This document shows, piece after piece, positions 50,542 to 59,219 of a stretch of 64,000 bases of DNA (positions are counted from its first letter, which is position 1; every line of letters starts with the position of its first letter). This DNA comes from Lacicoccus halitifaciens. GTDB lineage: Bacteria; Bacillota; Bacilli; Staphylococcales; Salinicoccaceae. A model generated the notes under the pieces. The model worked only from the letters and a program-made list of their open reading frames with translations. It ran no database searches and had not been told where the DNA came from. The position numbers and the translations under genes were made by a program. The stretch covers positions 310,001 to 374,000 of the forward strand of contig NZ_JBDZDV010000001.1 of assembly GCF_040544485.1 (NCBI RefSeq). The letters run 5' to 3'.

Positions 50542-51600
50542 TTACTGATTGCTCCCATCTTTATATTGCTCGTGAAGCAGTTCCTTCAAACCGATCGATT
50601 CCGAGGTCTTCTCCCTCATCATCAGTTTGTAGAATGCTTCTTCCTCACTGATATCATCAAACAGATATTGGTGCAGAACCTTCGTGATCGGCATTTCCAC
50701 ACCGTATTCCTCACTGAGTTCATAGGCTGCGCGGGTCGTATTGACACCTTCGACGACCATGCCCATCTTCGCTTCCGCTTCTTCCAGGCTCAGACCTTCA
50801 GCCAGCATGATGCCGCAGCGGAAATTGCGTGAATGCTGGCTTGTCGCTGTAACGATCAGATCCCCGATGCCGGAGAGCCCGAGGAACGTCAGGGGGTCTG
50901 CACCCATTTTGGTTCCGAGCCTCGCAATTTCCTGAAGTCCGCGGGTGATGATCGCAGCTTTTGCGTTATCGCCGAAATTCAGGCCGTGCAGGGCGCCGAC
51001 CGCAATCGCAATGATGTTCTTCAGTGCACCGCCTATTTCCACACCGATGAGATCTTCATTTATATAAACCCTGAAATATTTGCTCATGAAGACATCCTGG
51101 ACGGTTTCGACACCTTTGTTATGGAGTGAGGCGGTGCTCACAGTCGTCGGTGATTTCAACGCGACCTCTTCTGCATGGCTCGGCCCGCCGAGCACACAGA
51201 TGTCTTCCACTGTCTCATCTGTAGTCTCCTGCTCGATCACTTCCGACACTCTGAGATGGGTGCCGAGCTCCAGGCCTTTTGCCACGTGCACAATCAACAC
51301 TTTCTTCTGATGGGCAAGCAGTATCTCCTGGATATCCCTGGTGAGACTTCTGACAGCCTTCACCGGGACTGCGATGACAAGCAGCTCGGCGTGGAGGACG
51401 GCCTCTTCAAGATTGCTGACGGCATATATCTCTTCAGGCAGGGTGATGTCTTTCAAATAGTGCCCGTTCGTATGGCGGCTGTTGATTTCATCGACGACCG
51501 CTTCATTCCTCCCGTACATCATCACATCATGCCGGTTGCCGGCCAGTACCATCGCCAGGCTCGTGCCAAAGCTTCCGGTTCCCAAAACTGAAATGTTCAT
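50542..51600 (-). CDS. gpsA: Glycerol-3-phosphate dehydrogenase [NAD(P)+]
   Basis: Makes sn-glycerol 3-phosphate from dihydroxyacetone phosphate for phospholipids; 352 residues. NAD(P)-binding SVLGTGSFGTSLAMVLAGNRHDV, the catalytic lysine in GGALKNIIAIAVG, and NFGDNAKAAIITRGLQEIARLG are present. It follows der by 14 bp, the conserved Firmicute pair. Confidence 0.96.
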   Translation of the reverse strand: MNISVLGTGSFGTSLAMVLAGNRHDVMMYGRNEAVVDEINSRHTNGHYLKDITLPEEIYAVSNLEEAVLHAELLVIAVPVKAVRSLTRDIQEILLAHQKKVLIVHVAKGLELGTHLRVSEVIEQETTDETVEDICVLGGPSHAEEVALKSPTTVSTASLHNKGVETVQDVFMSKYFRVYINEDLIGVEIGGALKNIIAIAVGALHGLNFGDNAKAAIITRGLQEIARLGTKMGADPLTFLGLSGIGDLIVTATSQHSRNFRCGIMLAEGLSLEEAEAKMGMVVEGVNTTRAAYELSEEYGVEMPITKVLHQYLFDDISEEEAFYKLMMREKTSESIGLKELLHEQYKDGSNQ

Positions 51601-51614
51601 TAATGCCCGCTCCT

Positions 51615-52928
51615 TTAATTTCTTTTCCTGCTTATTATATGAATCGGCGTCCCGGTGAAATCGAAAGCGCGCCTTAACTGGTTTTCAAGATATCTTCTGT
51701 AACTGAAATGCATCAGTTCGGTGTCATTGACGAACATGACGAATGTAGGCGGCCCGACACTCACCTGGGTGGCATAGAAAATATTGAGGCGGTGTCCGCC
51801 TTTATCGGTCGGTGTAGGATTCATGCTGACGCTGTCCACGATGACTTCATTGAGTGTGCTGGACTGTATGCGTTTTTTGTGGGAATCATTCACCATCCTG
51901 ATCAATGGGAACAGGGTCGTGAGGCGGGATTTGGTTTTCGCAGAGAGGAAAGTGATGGGGGCGTAATCAAGGAACTGAAACTCTTTTCTGATGTCGTCCT
52001 CAAAGTTCTTCATCGTCTTATCATCTTTTTCCACTGCATCCCATTTGTTCACGACGATCACGATCGCCCGCCCCGCTTCGTGTGCCAGTCCGGCGACGCG
52101 CTTATCCTGTTCGATGATGCCTTCTTCGCCGTCCAGGACAATGACGACAACATCCGAACGTTCAATCGCCCGGTTCGCCCTCAGCACGGAATATTTCTCG
52201 GTGGACTCGTAGACCTTGCCCCTTTTCCTCATGCCTGCAGTATCGATCAGGGTGTAAGGTTCGCCTTCGAAGGTGTACTCCGTATCAATGGCATCCCTGG
52301 TCGTTCCGGCGATATCCGAAACGATCACCCTCTCTTCATTCAATATTGCATTGATCAGGCTCGATTTACCGACATTCGGCCGGCCGATCAGGGAGACTTT
52401 GACGGACTCGTCGTCCTCCACAGCCGCCTCTATCTCCTTGAAATGTTCCACTGCGGCATCCAGCGCATCCCCAAGCCCGAGGCCATGGGCACCGGAAACC
52501 GGGAACGGATCGCCGAGACCCAGCTGGTAGAAGTCATAAATTTCATTTCTCATTTCAAAGTTATCTATCTTATTGACGAGCAGGACCGTCGGTTTCTTTG
52601 AACGCTGCAGAATCCTTGCAACGTGCATATCGTCGTTGGTCACGCCCTCCCTGCCATTGACGATCATCATTATGACGTCAGCCTCAAGAATGGCGATTTC
52701 AGCCTGCATTTTGATCTGCTCCTGAAAGGGCTCGTCCTTTATCTCAATACCGCCTGTGTCGATGACGTTGAATTCGTGGTTCAGCCATTCACCGTCGGCA
52801 TACAGCCGGTCACGTGTCACTCCAGGCGTATCCTCCACAATCGCTTTCCTTTCTCCGATGATCCTGTTAAACAAAGTTGATTTGCCGACGTTCGGCCGGC
52901 CAACAACAGCAATTGTCGGTTTGTACAT
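51615..52928 (-). CDS. der: Ribosome-assembly GTPase Der (EngA)
   Basis: Tandem GTPase needed for 50S subunit maturation, 437 residues. G1 of domain 1 is VGRPNVGKSTLFNRI and of domain 2 IGRPNVGKSSLINAIL; G3 motifs are DTGGIE and DTAGMRKRGK, G4 NKID and NKWD. A KH-like C-terminal domain follows. Length and order are standard. Confidence 0.97.
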   Translation of the reverse strand: MYKPTIAVVGRPNVGKSTLFNRIIGERKAIVEDTPGVTRDRLYADGEWLNHEFNVIDTGGIEIKDEPFQEQIKMQAEIAILEADVIMMIVNGREGVTNDDMHVARILQRSKKPTVLLVNKIDNFEMRNEIYDFYQLGLGDPFPVSGAHGLGLGDALDAAVEHFKEIEAAVEDDESVKVSLIGRPNVGKSSLINAILNEERVIVSDIAGTTRDAIDTEYTFEGEPYTLIDTAGMRKRGKVYESTEKYSVLRANRAIERSDVVVIVLDGEEGIIEQDKRVAGLAHEAGRAIVIVVNKWDAVEKDDKTMKNFEDDIRKEFQFLDYAPITFLSAKTKSRLTTLFPLIRMVNDSHKKRIQSSTLNEVIVDSVSMNPTPTDKGGHRLNIFYATQVSVGPPTFVMFVNDTELMHFSYRRYLENQLRRAFDFTGTPIHIISRKRN

Positions 52929-52971
52929 GATTTCGCCTCCTTATTTAGAAATAATTTTAACATAAAAACAA

Positions 52972-53001
52972 AATAAAGGGCGATTTCCATCGCCCTTTAT
53001 T
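52972..53001 (-). terminator. Terminator of rpsA
   Basis: Thirteen-pair stem AATAAAGGGCGAT / ATCGCCCTTTATT with a 4-nt loop, 18 bp after the rpsA stop on the minus strand, followed by TTGTTTTTATG. Confidence 0.9.
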
Positions 53002-53019
53002 GACAAATATTTTATAGGT

Positions 53020-54336
53020 TTATAAATCTAAATTTTTAAATTTATCACCAAAAACATCACCTAAAGTCGGTCTGTCGTCATCAGTTTCATCTCTGTAAAC
53101 TTTTGACGGCCCTGAGCTTCTTTCGCCCGGATCGGTCGTTTCCTTGATGGACAACGATACTTTTCCGGCCTCAGCATTCAGGGACAGGATTTTAACCTGA
53201 ATCTTCTCACCTTCGTCCAGAACATCGGACGGCTGCGCCACGTGGTCATGACTGATCTCCGAAACGTGCACGAGACCTTCCACACCAGGTGCGACTTCGA
53301 CGAATGCACCGAAATCGACCAGCCTTTTCACAGTGCCTTCAAGCGTTTCACCTTCGTTATGCTCATTGATGAAAAGCTCGAAAGGGCTTTCCTGCGCCTG
53401 TTTGATCGATAGGCTGACACGCTCGTTTTCAACGTCAACATCAAGTATCTTGACATCCACCTTGTCGCCGATGCTTACAGCATCTTCAACTTTCTCAACT
53501 CTCTCGTAGCTGAGTTCGGAAATATGAGCGAGTCCGTCAATGGAGCCGAGGTTGATGAAAGCACCGAAGCTCGTCGTCCTGACGACTTCCCCTTCCACTG
53601 TCGTGCCGGGCTCAAGCTTTTTGAGCTGATCTTTGCGCCCTTCTTCTTTTTGCGATTCAATAATCCTCTTGCGGTTTAAGATGACGCGGTTTTTATCTTT
53701 GTCGATGTCCTCCACTTTGACTTCAAGTGTCTGGCCTGCAAATTGCTCCAGGTCCTCGACATATTCATCGGACAGAAGTGATGCCGGAATGAAGCCTCTG
53801 ACGCCGACATCCACGACGAGACCGGCCTGCACGACTTCCATTACGGTGCCTTCAAGCGTTTCGTCATTTTCTTTAGCTGCGATCAATGTATCATAGCTCT
53901 GGTCTTCTTCCAGTTTTCTGATTGAAAGGATCAGATTGTGGCGTTCATTCTCATCCTCCACTTTGATCACTACCGCTTCGATGGAATCATCTTCGGCAAC
54001 GACTTCGTTTGGATGCTCGATCCTTTTATTCGTCACCTGGCTGATCGGTATGATGCCTTCAAAGTCCGTGCCGTCAATATGGGTTCTGACATATTTGTCT
54101 TCCACTTTGAAAACCGTGCCCGTTACTTTGTCGCCTTCGCTGAAACTGACTTCCGAATCATTTCCGGTTGTTTCAGGTTCAGGATTTTCCCCTTCTTCCG
54201 AAGCGTCCACCTGTGATTGTGATTCCTCTGAAACCTGGTTTTCCTCTTCAGGTGAGTTGTCCCCGATTGTTGAGTTTTCCAATTCATTGTTCTCTTCATT
54301 GTTGCTTTCTTCGTTCATAATATTATCTGCCGTCAT
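53020..54336 (-). CDS. rpsA: 30S ribosomal protein S1-like RNA-binding protein
   Basis: A 438-residue protein with four S1 RNA-binding domains (about 68-140, 155-225, 240-312 and 325-398), for example SEGDKVTGTVFKVEDKYV, LEGTVMEVVQAGLVVDVGV, VEGEVVRTTSFGAFINLG and LEGTVKRLVDFGAFVEVAPG. A very acidic N-terminal extension of about 60 residues (Glu, Asn, Ser) precedes the first domain. Gram-positive S1 homologues have four rather than six repeats. A GGAGGCAG site precedes the ATG. Confidence 0.93.
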   Translation of the reverse strand: MTADNIMNEESNNEENNELENSTIGDNSPEEENQVSEESQSQVDASEEGENPEPETTGNDSEVSFSEGDKVTGTVFKVEDKYVRTHIDGTDFEGIIPISQVTNKRIEHPNEVVAEDDSIEAVVIKVEDENERHNLILSIRKLEEDQSYDTLIAAKENDETLEGTVMEVVQAGLVVDVGVRGFIPASLLSDEYVEDLEQFAGQTLEVKVEDIDKDKNRVILNRKRIIESQKEEGRKDQLKKLEPGTTVEGEVVRTTSFGAFINLGSIDGLAHISELSYERVEKVEDAVSIGDKVDVKILDVDVENERVSLSIKQAQESPFELFINEHNEGETLEGTVKRLVDFGAFVEVAPGVEGLVHVSEISHDHVAQPSDVLDEGEKIQVKILSLNAEAGKVSLSIKETTDPGERSSGPSKVYRDETDDDRPTLGDVFGDKFKNLDL

Positions 54337-54410
54337 GTGCCTGCCTCCATTACATTACTATAGACTATATACCTAACTTCTTATAAATATCAGTATTTGT
54401 CAAGTAATTA

Positions 54411-54983
54411 TTATGATAATAATAAATTGTTGATTTGCGTCTTCAGTTCTTTGGTGATCTCTTTACGTGTCATTCCCGCTGCCACCATTTCATTTACGTC
54501 CATCGGTTTTCCGAATACGAGGGTGATGCCCTTATGCCTGTTATACTCACCCTTTATCGCTGCAGGGACGATCGTTGCACCCCCCTTGACAGCCATGAAA
54601 CTGGCACCTTCCTGCAGATCCTGGAGCCTGCCGTCCTTCGTCCGCGTGCCCTCGGGGAACATTGTCAGCATCTTGCCCTCTTTCAGTGCTTCCACGGATT
54701 TCTTGAGCGCCTGCCTGTCCCCCTTTCCACGGTCGACGGGGATCGCATTCAAATTGTTGATCAGATAACCGAGCACCGGTATTTTGAATAATTCCGTCTT
54801 TGCGAAAAAGGACATTTCACGTCTTGTGCTGATGCCGATCAATGGCGGGTCGTATTCGGAAATATGATTGCTGCAGATGACGACCGGCCCGGTCTCGGGA
54901 ATCCTCTCCTCCCCTATGACCCGGATTTTGAATCGTGTATGATAAAACCTTTTAACCACTGCTTTTGCCACTTTATAAAACAT
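54411..54983 (-). CDS. plsC: 1-acyl-sn-glycerol-3-phosphate acyltransferase
   Basis: Lysophosphatidic acid acyltransferase, 190 residues. The catalytic NHxxxxD box is CSNHISEYDPPLIG and the glycerophosphate-binding motif is TMFPEGTRTKDGRLQ. Other family stretches are RREMSFFAKTELF and VLGYLINNLNAIPVDRGKGD. It is 1 bp downstream of cmk; the cmk-plsC-rpsA order is typical of Bacillus. Peripheral membrane enzyme of phospholipid synthesis. Confidence 0.94.
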   Translation of the reverse strand: MFYKVAKAVVKRFYHTRFKIRVIGEERIPETGPVVICSNHISEYDPPLIGISTRREMSFFAKTELFKIPVLGYLINNLNAIPVDRGKGDRQALKKSVEALKEGKMLTMFPEGTRTKDGRLQDLQEGASFMAVKGGATIVPAAIKGEYNRHKGITLVFGKPMDVNEMVAAGMTRKEITKELKTQINNLLLS

Positions 54984-54984
54984 G

Positions 54985-55644
54985 TCACTCTTCCCCTATC
55001 TTATTTTGTGCAATTTCAAGAATGAAGTCTTCGACTTCGGCGATCGTCATATCCGTCGTATCCAGCAGTACAGCATCTTCAGCCTTCACAAGAGGCGAGA
55101 TTTCACGGTTCATGTCCAATTCATCCCTCTTGATGATCTGGGCGGTCAGCTGCTCAAGGTCGATGCTGCTCCCCCGTGCCCTCTCCTCCGCCAGCCGCCT
55201 TTCGGCCCGGACTTTCGGGGAGGCCTGCATGAAGACCTTGAGTTCGGCATCCGGCAGCACCGTCGTGCCGATGTCCCTGCCATCCATCACGACACCTTTG
55301 TCCAGGCCGAGTTTCTGCTGCATCGATACAAGGTAACTGCGCACAGCCTCAAGGCTTGACACCTCGCTCACTTTCGATGTCACGCTCTCGGATCTGATCT
55401 CCTCAGTGACATCACGCCCGTTCAGCAGGACACGGTTGCCATCCTCCCTTTTGAATGTGATTTCCACATCTTCGAGGGAATCGATGATATCTTTGCCTTT
55501 TTCTATGTATAATAATGTGACAGCCCTGTACATGGCACCGGTGTCGATATAAATGTAACCCAGTCTTTCAGCCACCCTTCTGGAAATGGTGCTTTTACCT
55601 GCAGCTGCGGGACCGTCAATTGCGATATTGATTTTTTTATCCAT
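54985..55644 (-). CDS. cmk: Cytidylate kinase
   Basis: Phosphorylates CMP and dCMP; 219 residues from the ATG at 55644. P-loop IAIDGPAAAGKSTISRRVAERL, IDTGAMYRAVTLLYIE, VMDGRDIGTTVLPDAELKVF and RAERRLAEERARG (lid) are diagnostic. A GTG five codons upstream overlaps the ribosome-binding site AGGTGGG, so I prefer the ATG. Divergent from ansA across a 119-bp AT-rich spacer. Confidence 0.96.
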   Translation of the reverse strand: MDKKINIAIDGPAAAGKSTISRRVAERLGYIYIDTGAMYRAVTLLYIEKGKDIIDSLEDVEITFKREDGNRVLLNGRDVTEEIRSESVTSKVSEVSSLEAVRSYLVSMQQKLGLDKGVVMDGRDIGTTVLPDAELKVFMQASPKVRAERRLAEERARGSSIDLEQLTAQIIKRDELDMNREISPLVKAEDAVLLDTTDMTIAEVEDFILEIAQNKIGEE

Positions 55645-55763
55645 TCGATGTCTACCCACCTTGATTCGTTATTCTCATTTATCTTATCATATATTCATGC
55701 TTTATCTTAAATTTACCGACATTTAAAAATGATAATATTTAAAATTGGACCGGGAGGAATAAA

Positions 55764-56717
55764 ATGAAAAGAATTCTTGCTGTACATACGGGAGGGACCA
55801 TCAGCATGTCCGAAATGGACGGTGTCGTGAGGCAGGGTGCTGAAAATCCATTGAATATCGGAGGTCATATGCCTGAAGATATCCGGGTGGAGGAGATCTA
55901 TCCCCTCAAAAAACCGTCCCCGCACATCACGGTCACTGACATGGATGAATTGAGGCGCATCATCCTGGAAAACGAACAGTCCTATGACGGCTTCGTCATC
56001 ACCCATGGGACGGATACACTCGAAGAAACGGCCTATTTCCTCGATATCACTTTAAACATCGCACCGCCCGTCATCATAACGGGCGCCATGCGCTCCTCCA
56101 ACGAAATCGGCAGTGACGGGATGTACAACTATCTCTCCAGCATACGGGCGGCAGCAGATGCCGAATCCGAAAACAGGGGCGTGCTTGTGGTCTTCAATGA
56201 TGAAATCCACACTGCCCATTCCGTCACAAAGACACACACATCGAACATAGCGACATTCCAGAGTCCGAACCATGGTCCGGTCGGTTTCCTGACGAAGGAG
56301 GATGTGCAGTATCATCATCCGGTGCAGTCCCGCCTCAAATTCAGGAAAGTCGACACTGAGATGAAAGTCGGCCTGATAAAAACCCATATCGGCCTTGACG
56401 GGACATTTTTCAATGCGCTGGTGCAGGCGGACTACGACGGTCTGATCATAGAAGCATTGGGGCAGGGAAACATTCCGCCGAGTGCCATGCCGGGACTTGG
56501 ACGGGTACTGGAAGCGGGCATCACCACCGTCATCGTCTCCAGATCCTTCAACGGCATAGTCGGCAGCTACTATGACTACCATGGCGGCGGATATGAACTG
56601 AAATCGCGGGGGGTCATCTTCTCGAACGGCCTCAACGGCCAGAAGGCCCGCCTGAAGCTGCTGCTCGCACTCTCCAATCTCGAGCCGCACATGATAAAAG
56701 ATGTCTTCGAGCATTAA
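55764..56717 (+). CDS. ansA: L-asparaginase (type I, cytoplasmic)
   Basis: Hydrolyses asparagine to aspartate and ammonia; 317 residues. The two catalytic threonine motifs are VHTGGTISMSEMDG and VITHGTDTLEETAYFLD. GGGAGGAATAAA precedes the ATG. It is a single-gene unit on the plus strand with its terminator shared with ypdA. No signal peptide, so cytoplasmic. Confidence 0.95.
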   Translation: MKRILAVHTGGTISMSEMDGVVRQGAENPLNIGGHMPEDIRVEEIYPLKKPSPHITVTDMDELRRIILENEQSYDGFVITHGTDTLEETAYFLDITLNIAPPVIITGAMRSSNEIGSDGMYNYLSSIRAAADAESENRGVLVVFNDEIHTAHSVTKTHTSNIATFQSPNHGPVGFLTKEDVQYHHPVQSRLKFRKVDTEMKVGLIKTHIGLDGTFFNALVQADYDGLIIEALGQGNIPPSAMPGLGRVLEAGITTVIVSRSFNGIVGSYYDYHGGGYELKSRGVIFSNGLNGQKARLKLLLALSNLEPHMIKDVFEH

Positions 56718-56718
56718 A

Positions 56719-56746
56719 AAATCAGCACCTTTAAAGGTGCTGATTT
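56719..56746. terminator. Bidirectional terminator between ansA and ypdA
   Basis: Perfect 28-bp palindrome AAATCAGCACCTTT / AAAGGTGCTGATTT, 1 bp after the ansA stop. The ypdA stop codon (56731-56733) lies in its centre and the last five ypdA codons form one arm. Confidence 0.85.
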
Positions 56747-57720
56747 CCGTAAGCTGATTTCTGCATGATGTGCCGGATGATTTTTTTACCGTGGAAACGC
56801 CCGTTTTCGATGAAAATCGTATTTGCATCATCACCCGCTGCCACGACTCCCGCCAGATACAGGTTCTCAATGTTGGTTTCCATGGTGGCGGGGTCATGGG
56901 ACGGCGCGTATCCATCTTCATATGCCGTAAGCGTGATGCCGAAAGACCGCAAAAAGTCGTAATCCGGGCGGTAGCCGATCATCGCAAGGACAAAATCGTT
57001 CTTTATCTCTTTGACTTCATCCCCGGTCCTGATCACCGCGCTGTCCTCTTTGACTTCGAGGAGCTCGGTATTGAATTCATACCTGATCCTGCCGTGTTCC
57101 ACAAGTGATTTCAGCTGCGGCAGCACCCAGGGCTTGATGCTTTTCGAATAATCGCCCCTGCGGTGGATGACGGTCACACGGGCGCCTGCTTTTTCGAGTT
57201 CGATCGCTGCATCGGCACTGGAGTTCCTGCCGCCCACCACCAGCACCTGACTGTTGAAGTAAGGGTGGGCTTCCTTGAAGTAATGGGAGACTTTGCTTTT
57301 GTCCCCGCCGGGCACATCCAATCGGTTCGGCTGGCCGTAATAGCCTGTCGCGACGATGAGGTGCCTGCACGAATAATTGTTCTTATCTGTTTCGATGATG
57401 AACCCTTCATCCGTCCTGCTGCCGGAAGTCACCTTCTCGAAGATACGGATGTTCAAATCGAAGTGTTTGACGACTTCGCGGTAATAGACGAGTGCCTGGT
57501 TCCTTTTGGGCTTGTGATCTTCGGTTATGAAAGGGAAATCACCGATGGCGATCTTCTCTGAGGAGGAGAAGAAAGTCTGGTGGGTGGGATAATTATAGAT
57601 CGCATTGACGATATTATGTGATTCAAGCACGAGATAATCCATATCATTCCTCTCGAGCTCGACCGCTGCAGCCAGTCCGCATGGACCGGCCCCTATGATG
57701 ATCGTTTCAAAATATTCCAT
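56731..57720 (-). CDS. ypdA: Bacillithiol disulfide reductase YpdA
   Basis: FAD/NADPH oxidoreductase that reduces oxidised bacillithiol; 329 residues. The N-terminal IIIGAGPCGLAAAVEL places the active cysteine at position 14, as in S. aureus YpdA, when the ATG at 57720 is used; GTG 57732 and ATG 57729 in the same frame would lengthen it by 4 or 3 residues. The NADPH motif VVGGRNSSADAAIELEKAG and C-terminal AGVVAAGDDANTIFIENG are diagnostic. The 3' end is embedded in the shared terminator. Confidence 0.94.
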   Translation of the reverse strand: MEYFETIIIGAGPCGLAAAVELERNDMDYLVLESHNIVNAIYNYPTHQTFFSSSEKIAIGDFPFITEDHKPKRNQALVYYREVVKHFDLNIRIFEKVTSGSRTDEGFIIETDKNNYSCRHLIVATGYYGQPNRLDVPGGDKSKVSHYFKEAHPYFNSQVLVVGGRNSSADAAIELEKAGARVTVIHRRGDYSKSIKPWVLPQLKSLVEHGRIRYEFNTELLEVKEDSAVIRTGDEVKEIKNDFVLAMIGYRPDYDFLRSFGITLTAYEDGYAPSHDPATMETNIENLYLAGVVAAGDDANTIFIENGRFHGKKIIRHIMQKSAYGNQHL

Positions 57721-57728
57721 ATCGCCCA

Positions 57729-58766
57729 TCACGGGATGATGAGCTCCTGGCCTTCGCTGATGGCGTTGCCGCTGATGCCGTTCGCATCACGGATCCTCTG
57801 GACGTCCTCAGGGGCCCCGCTGCCGTAGTAGCGCAGCGCTATCTGGTAAAGGTTGTCCTCTGCAGTGACGGTATGCGTTGTGCCGGCAGACTCGGTCTCT
57901 TCGGCTTCTTCGCCCTCATCCTGCGCTTCTTCAGCTTCCTCTGCTGATTCCGAAGGCACTTCAGCTTCGTCGCCGCTCTCCTTCTCATCAATCGCATCCC
58001 CTGCAATATCTTCCAGGATGGAGAGTTCTTCCCCGCTGTAGTTGGCTTCCACATTTTCTGAAGCGAGGTCGCCTTCTTCAACTGCTGCTTCTCCGCTTTC
58101 AGAAGTTTCTTCTTCTTCACTTTCCGACTCTGCCCCATCTTCTTCAGAGCCTCTGGATTCGGCCATGCGCCTTTCCATTTCGAAACGCTGTTCTTCCAGA
58201 TCTTCATTGAGCTCTTCATCTTCCGGTTCCGCGGCCTCTTCGGTCTCCGCCTCATCCGTTGCGAGTTCCATGCCATCATTTGAAGGCCAGAAATTATTGA
58301 TGATGACAAAACCCAGGAACAACGTGAGAGGAACGATGATGATGCCGGCGGCGATCATCGGCAGGAGCCCTTTATTCCTTGCGGATTCGCCGTCGTCCAC
58401 ACCGTCCTGCCCGGCAGTTTTCTGCTTCTTCGGTCTGTTTCTGAATTCATCCAGCTTTTCTTTGGTCACTTTCAATTCATTGGAAAATCTCTCATTATAA
58501 GTGGAGAGTTTACCTGCAAAGAAGGCCTTCCCCTTTTCCAGGTTCTCCCGGTTGAAGTAAACTTTCACTTTATCGTAAAGCTGGTTTGAAGGCTCATTCG
58601 TACGATCTTTATATTTTGCACTGCGTTTCAATGACTCCTCTTCCCGGGATTTCTCATCCACTTTCGCCTTATCTTTTTTATCTTTGTTTTTATGTTTGAC
58701 TTTGGAGTGCTCTGTATCGTTCTGAGTACGCTTATGCTTCATATCTTTATAAAAGTCGTCTTTCAT
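57729..58766 (-). CDS. ebpS: EbpS-like LysM-domain membrane protein
   Basis: A 345-residue surface protein with the layout of S. aureus elastin-binding protein EbpS: a basic N-terminal region (Lys-rich KHKNKDKKDKAK), a transmembrane segment at about 133-158 (AAGIIIVPLTLFLGFVIINN), a long Glu/Ser-rich acidic linker (about 165-295) and a C-terminal LysM domain (HTVTAEDNLYQIALRYYG, ending GQELIIP). LysM binds peptidoglycan. The acidic linker is longer than in S. aureus as far as I can judge. Elastin binding is not implied. It is followed by ypdA, as in Staphylococcus. Confidence 0.88.
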   Translation of the reverse strand: MKDDFYKDMKHKRTQNDTEHSKVKHKNKDKKDKAKVDEKSREEESLKRSAKYKDRTNEPSNQLYDKVKVYFNRENLEKGKAFFAGKLSTYNERFSNELKVTKEKLDEFRNRPKKQKTAGQDGVDDGESARNKGLLPMIAAGIIIVPLTLFLGFVIINNFWPSNDGMELATDEAETEEAAEPEDEELNEDLEEQRFEMERRMAESRGSEEDGAESESEEEETSESGEAAVEEGDLASENVEANYSGEELSILEDIAGDAIDEKESGDEAEVPSESAEEAEEAQDEGEEAEETESAGTTHTVTAEDNLYQIALRYYGSGAPEDVQRIRDANGISGNAISEGQELIIP

Positions 58767-58936
58767 TGGACATTCTCCTCAACCTTAGATCTACTCATTC
58801 ATTATATTATTAATTGTGTGAATTTCAAAGCATTATCGGTCTAAAGATGTAAAGCGCACCTGGGACGCACCTTTGATTGAAAAAGTGCATTTTTCACTAT
58901 AAAATTACATGGAAGTCTTTTTTAAGAGGTGAAATT

Positions 58937-59191
58937 ATGGGTGTAGAAAAGTACACCATTGTAGATATGGACACATGCATCGCATGCGGCGCGTGCGGCG
59001 CGTCTGCACCGGATATATATGACTATGACGATGATGGGCTCGCGTATGTCATCCTGGATGACAATACGGGCACGAAAGCCGTCCCCGAGGCATTGCACGG
59101 AGATCTCGAGGATGCTTTCTACGGCTGCCCGACCGACTCGATCAAGGTTGCCGGGGAACCCTTCGACGGTGATCCGTTAAAATTTGAATAA
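58937..59191 (+). CDS. fer: Ferredoxin, single [4Fe-4S]
   Basis: An 84-residue ferredoxin. Cysteines C14, C17 and C20 (CIACGACG) plus C64 in YGCPTDSI ligate one [4Fe-4S] cluster. The protein is strongly acidic. The start is the ATG at 58937 with AAGAGGTG upstream; the longer frame from 58877 lacks a site. Divergent from ebpS and convergent with ribU, as in S. aureus. Candidate partners are ferredoxin-dependent enzymes outside the window. Confidence 0.94.
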   Translation: MGVEKYTIVDMDTCIACGACGASAPDIYDYDDDGLAYVILDDNTGTKAVPEALHGDLEDAFYGCPTDSIKVAGEPFDGDPLKFE

Positions 59192-59192
59192 T

Positions 59193-59219
59193 AAAAAGAG
59201 GCGAAATTCGCCTCTTTTT
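59193..59219. terminator. Bidirectional terminator between fer and ribU
   Basis: Thirteen-base arms AAAAAGAGGCGAA / TTCGCCTCTTTTT around one base, with T-tracts both ways. It overlaps the end of ribU. Confidence 0.9.

Noticed and set aside
51708..52601. 297-codon open frame on the plus strand
   Set aside because: Antisense of der; the repetitive charged translation reflects the codon structure of the GTPase gene.
54337..54410. TTGACA on the minus strand upstream of rpsA as a promoter
   Set aside because: The -35 match is perfect but no acceptable -10 lies at 16-18 nt, so I did not list it as a promoter.
56052..56921. 289-codon open frame on the minus strand
   Set aside because: Antisense of ansA and overlapping the ypdA end and the terminator; ansA is the clear gene here.
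57839..58309. 156-codon open frame on the minus strand inside ebpS
   Set aside because: Lysine-rich shadow of the Glu/Ser-rich acidic linker read in another frame; no start site.
58878..58896. Short inverted repeat TGAAAAA-5-TTTTTCA upstream of fer as an operator
   Set aside because: It is mainly A and T runs and could arise by chance in this AT-rich promoter region.
58877..58936. Longer ferredoxin starting at 58877
   Set aside because: The extra 20 codons have no ribosome-binding site and overlap the predicted promoter area; the ATG at 58937 has AAGAGGTG.
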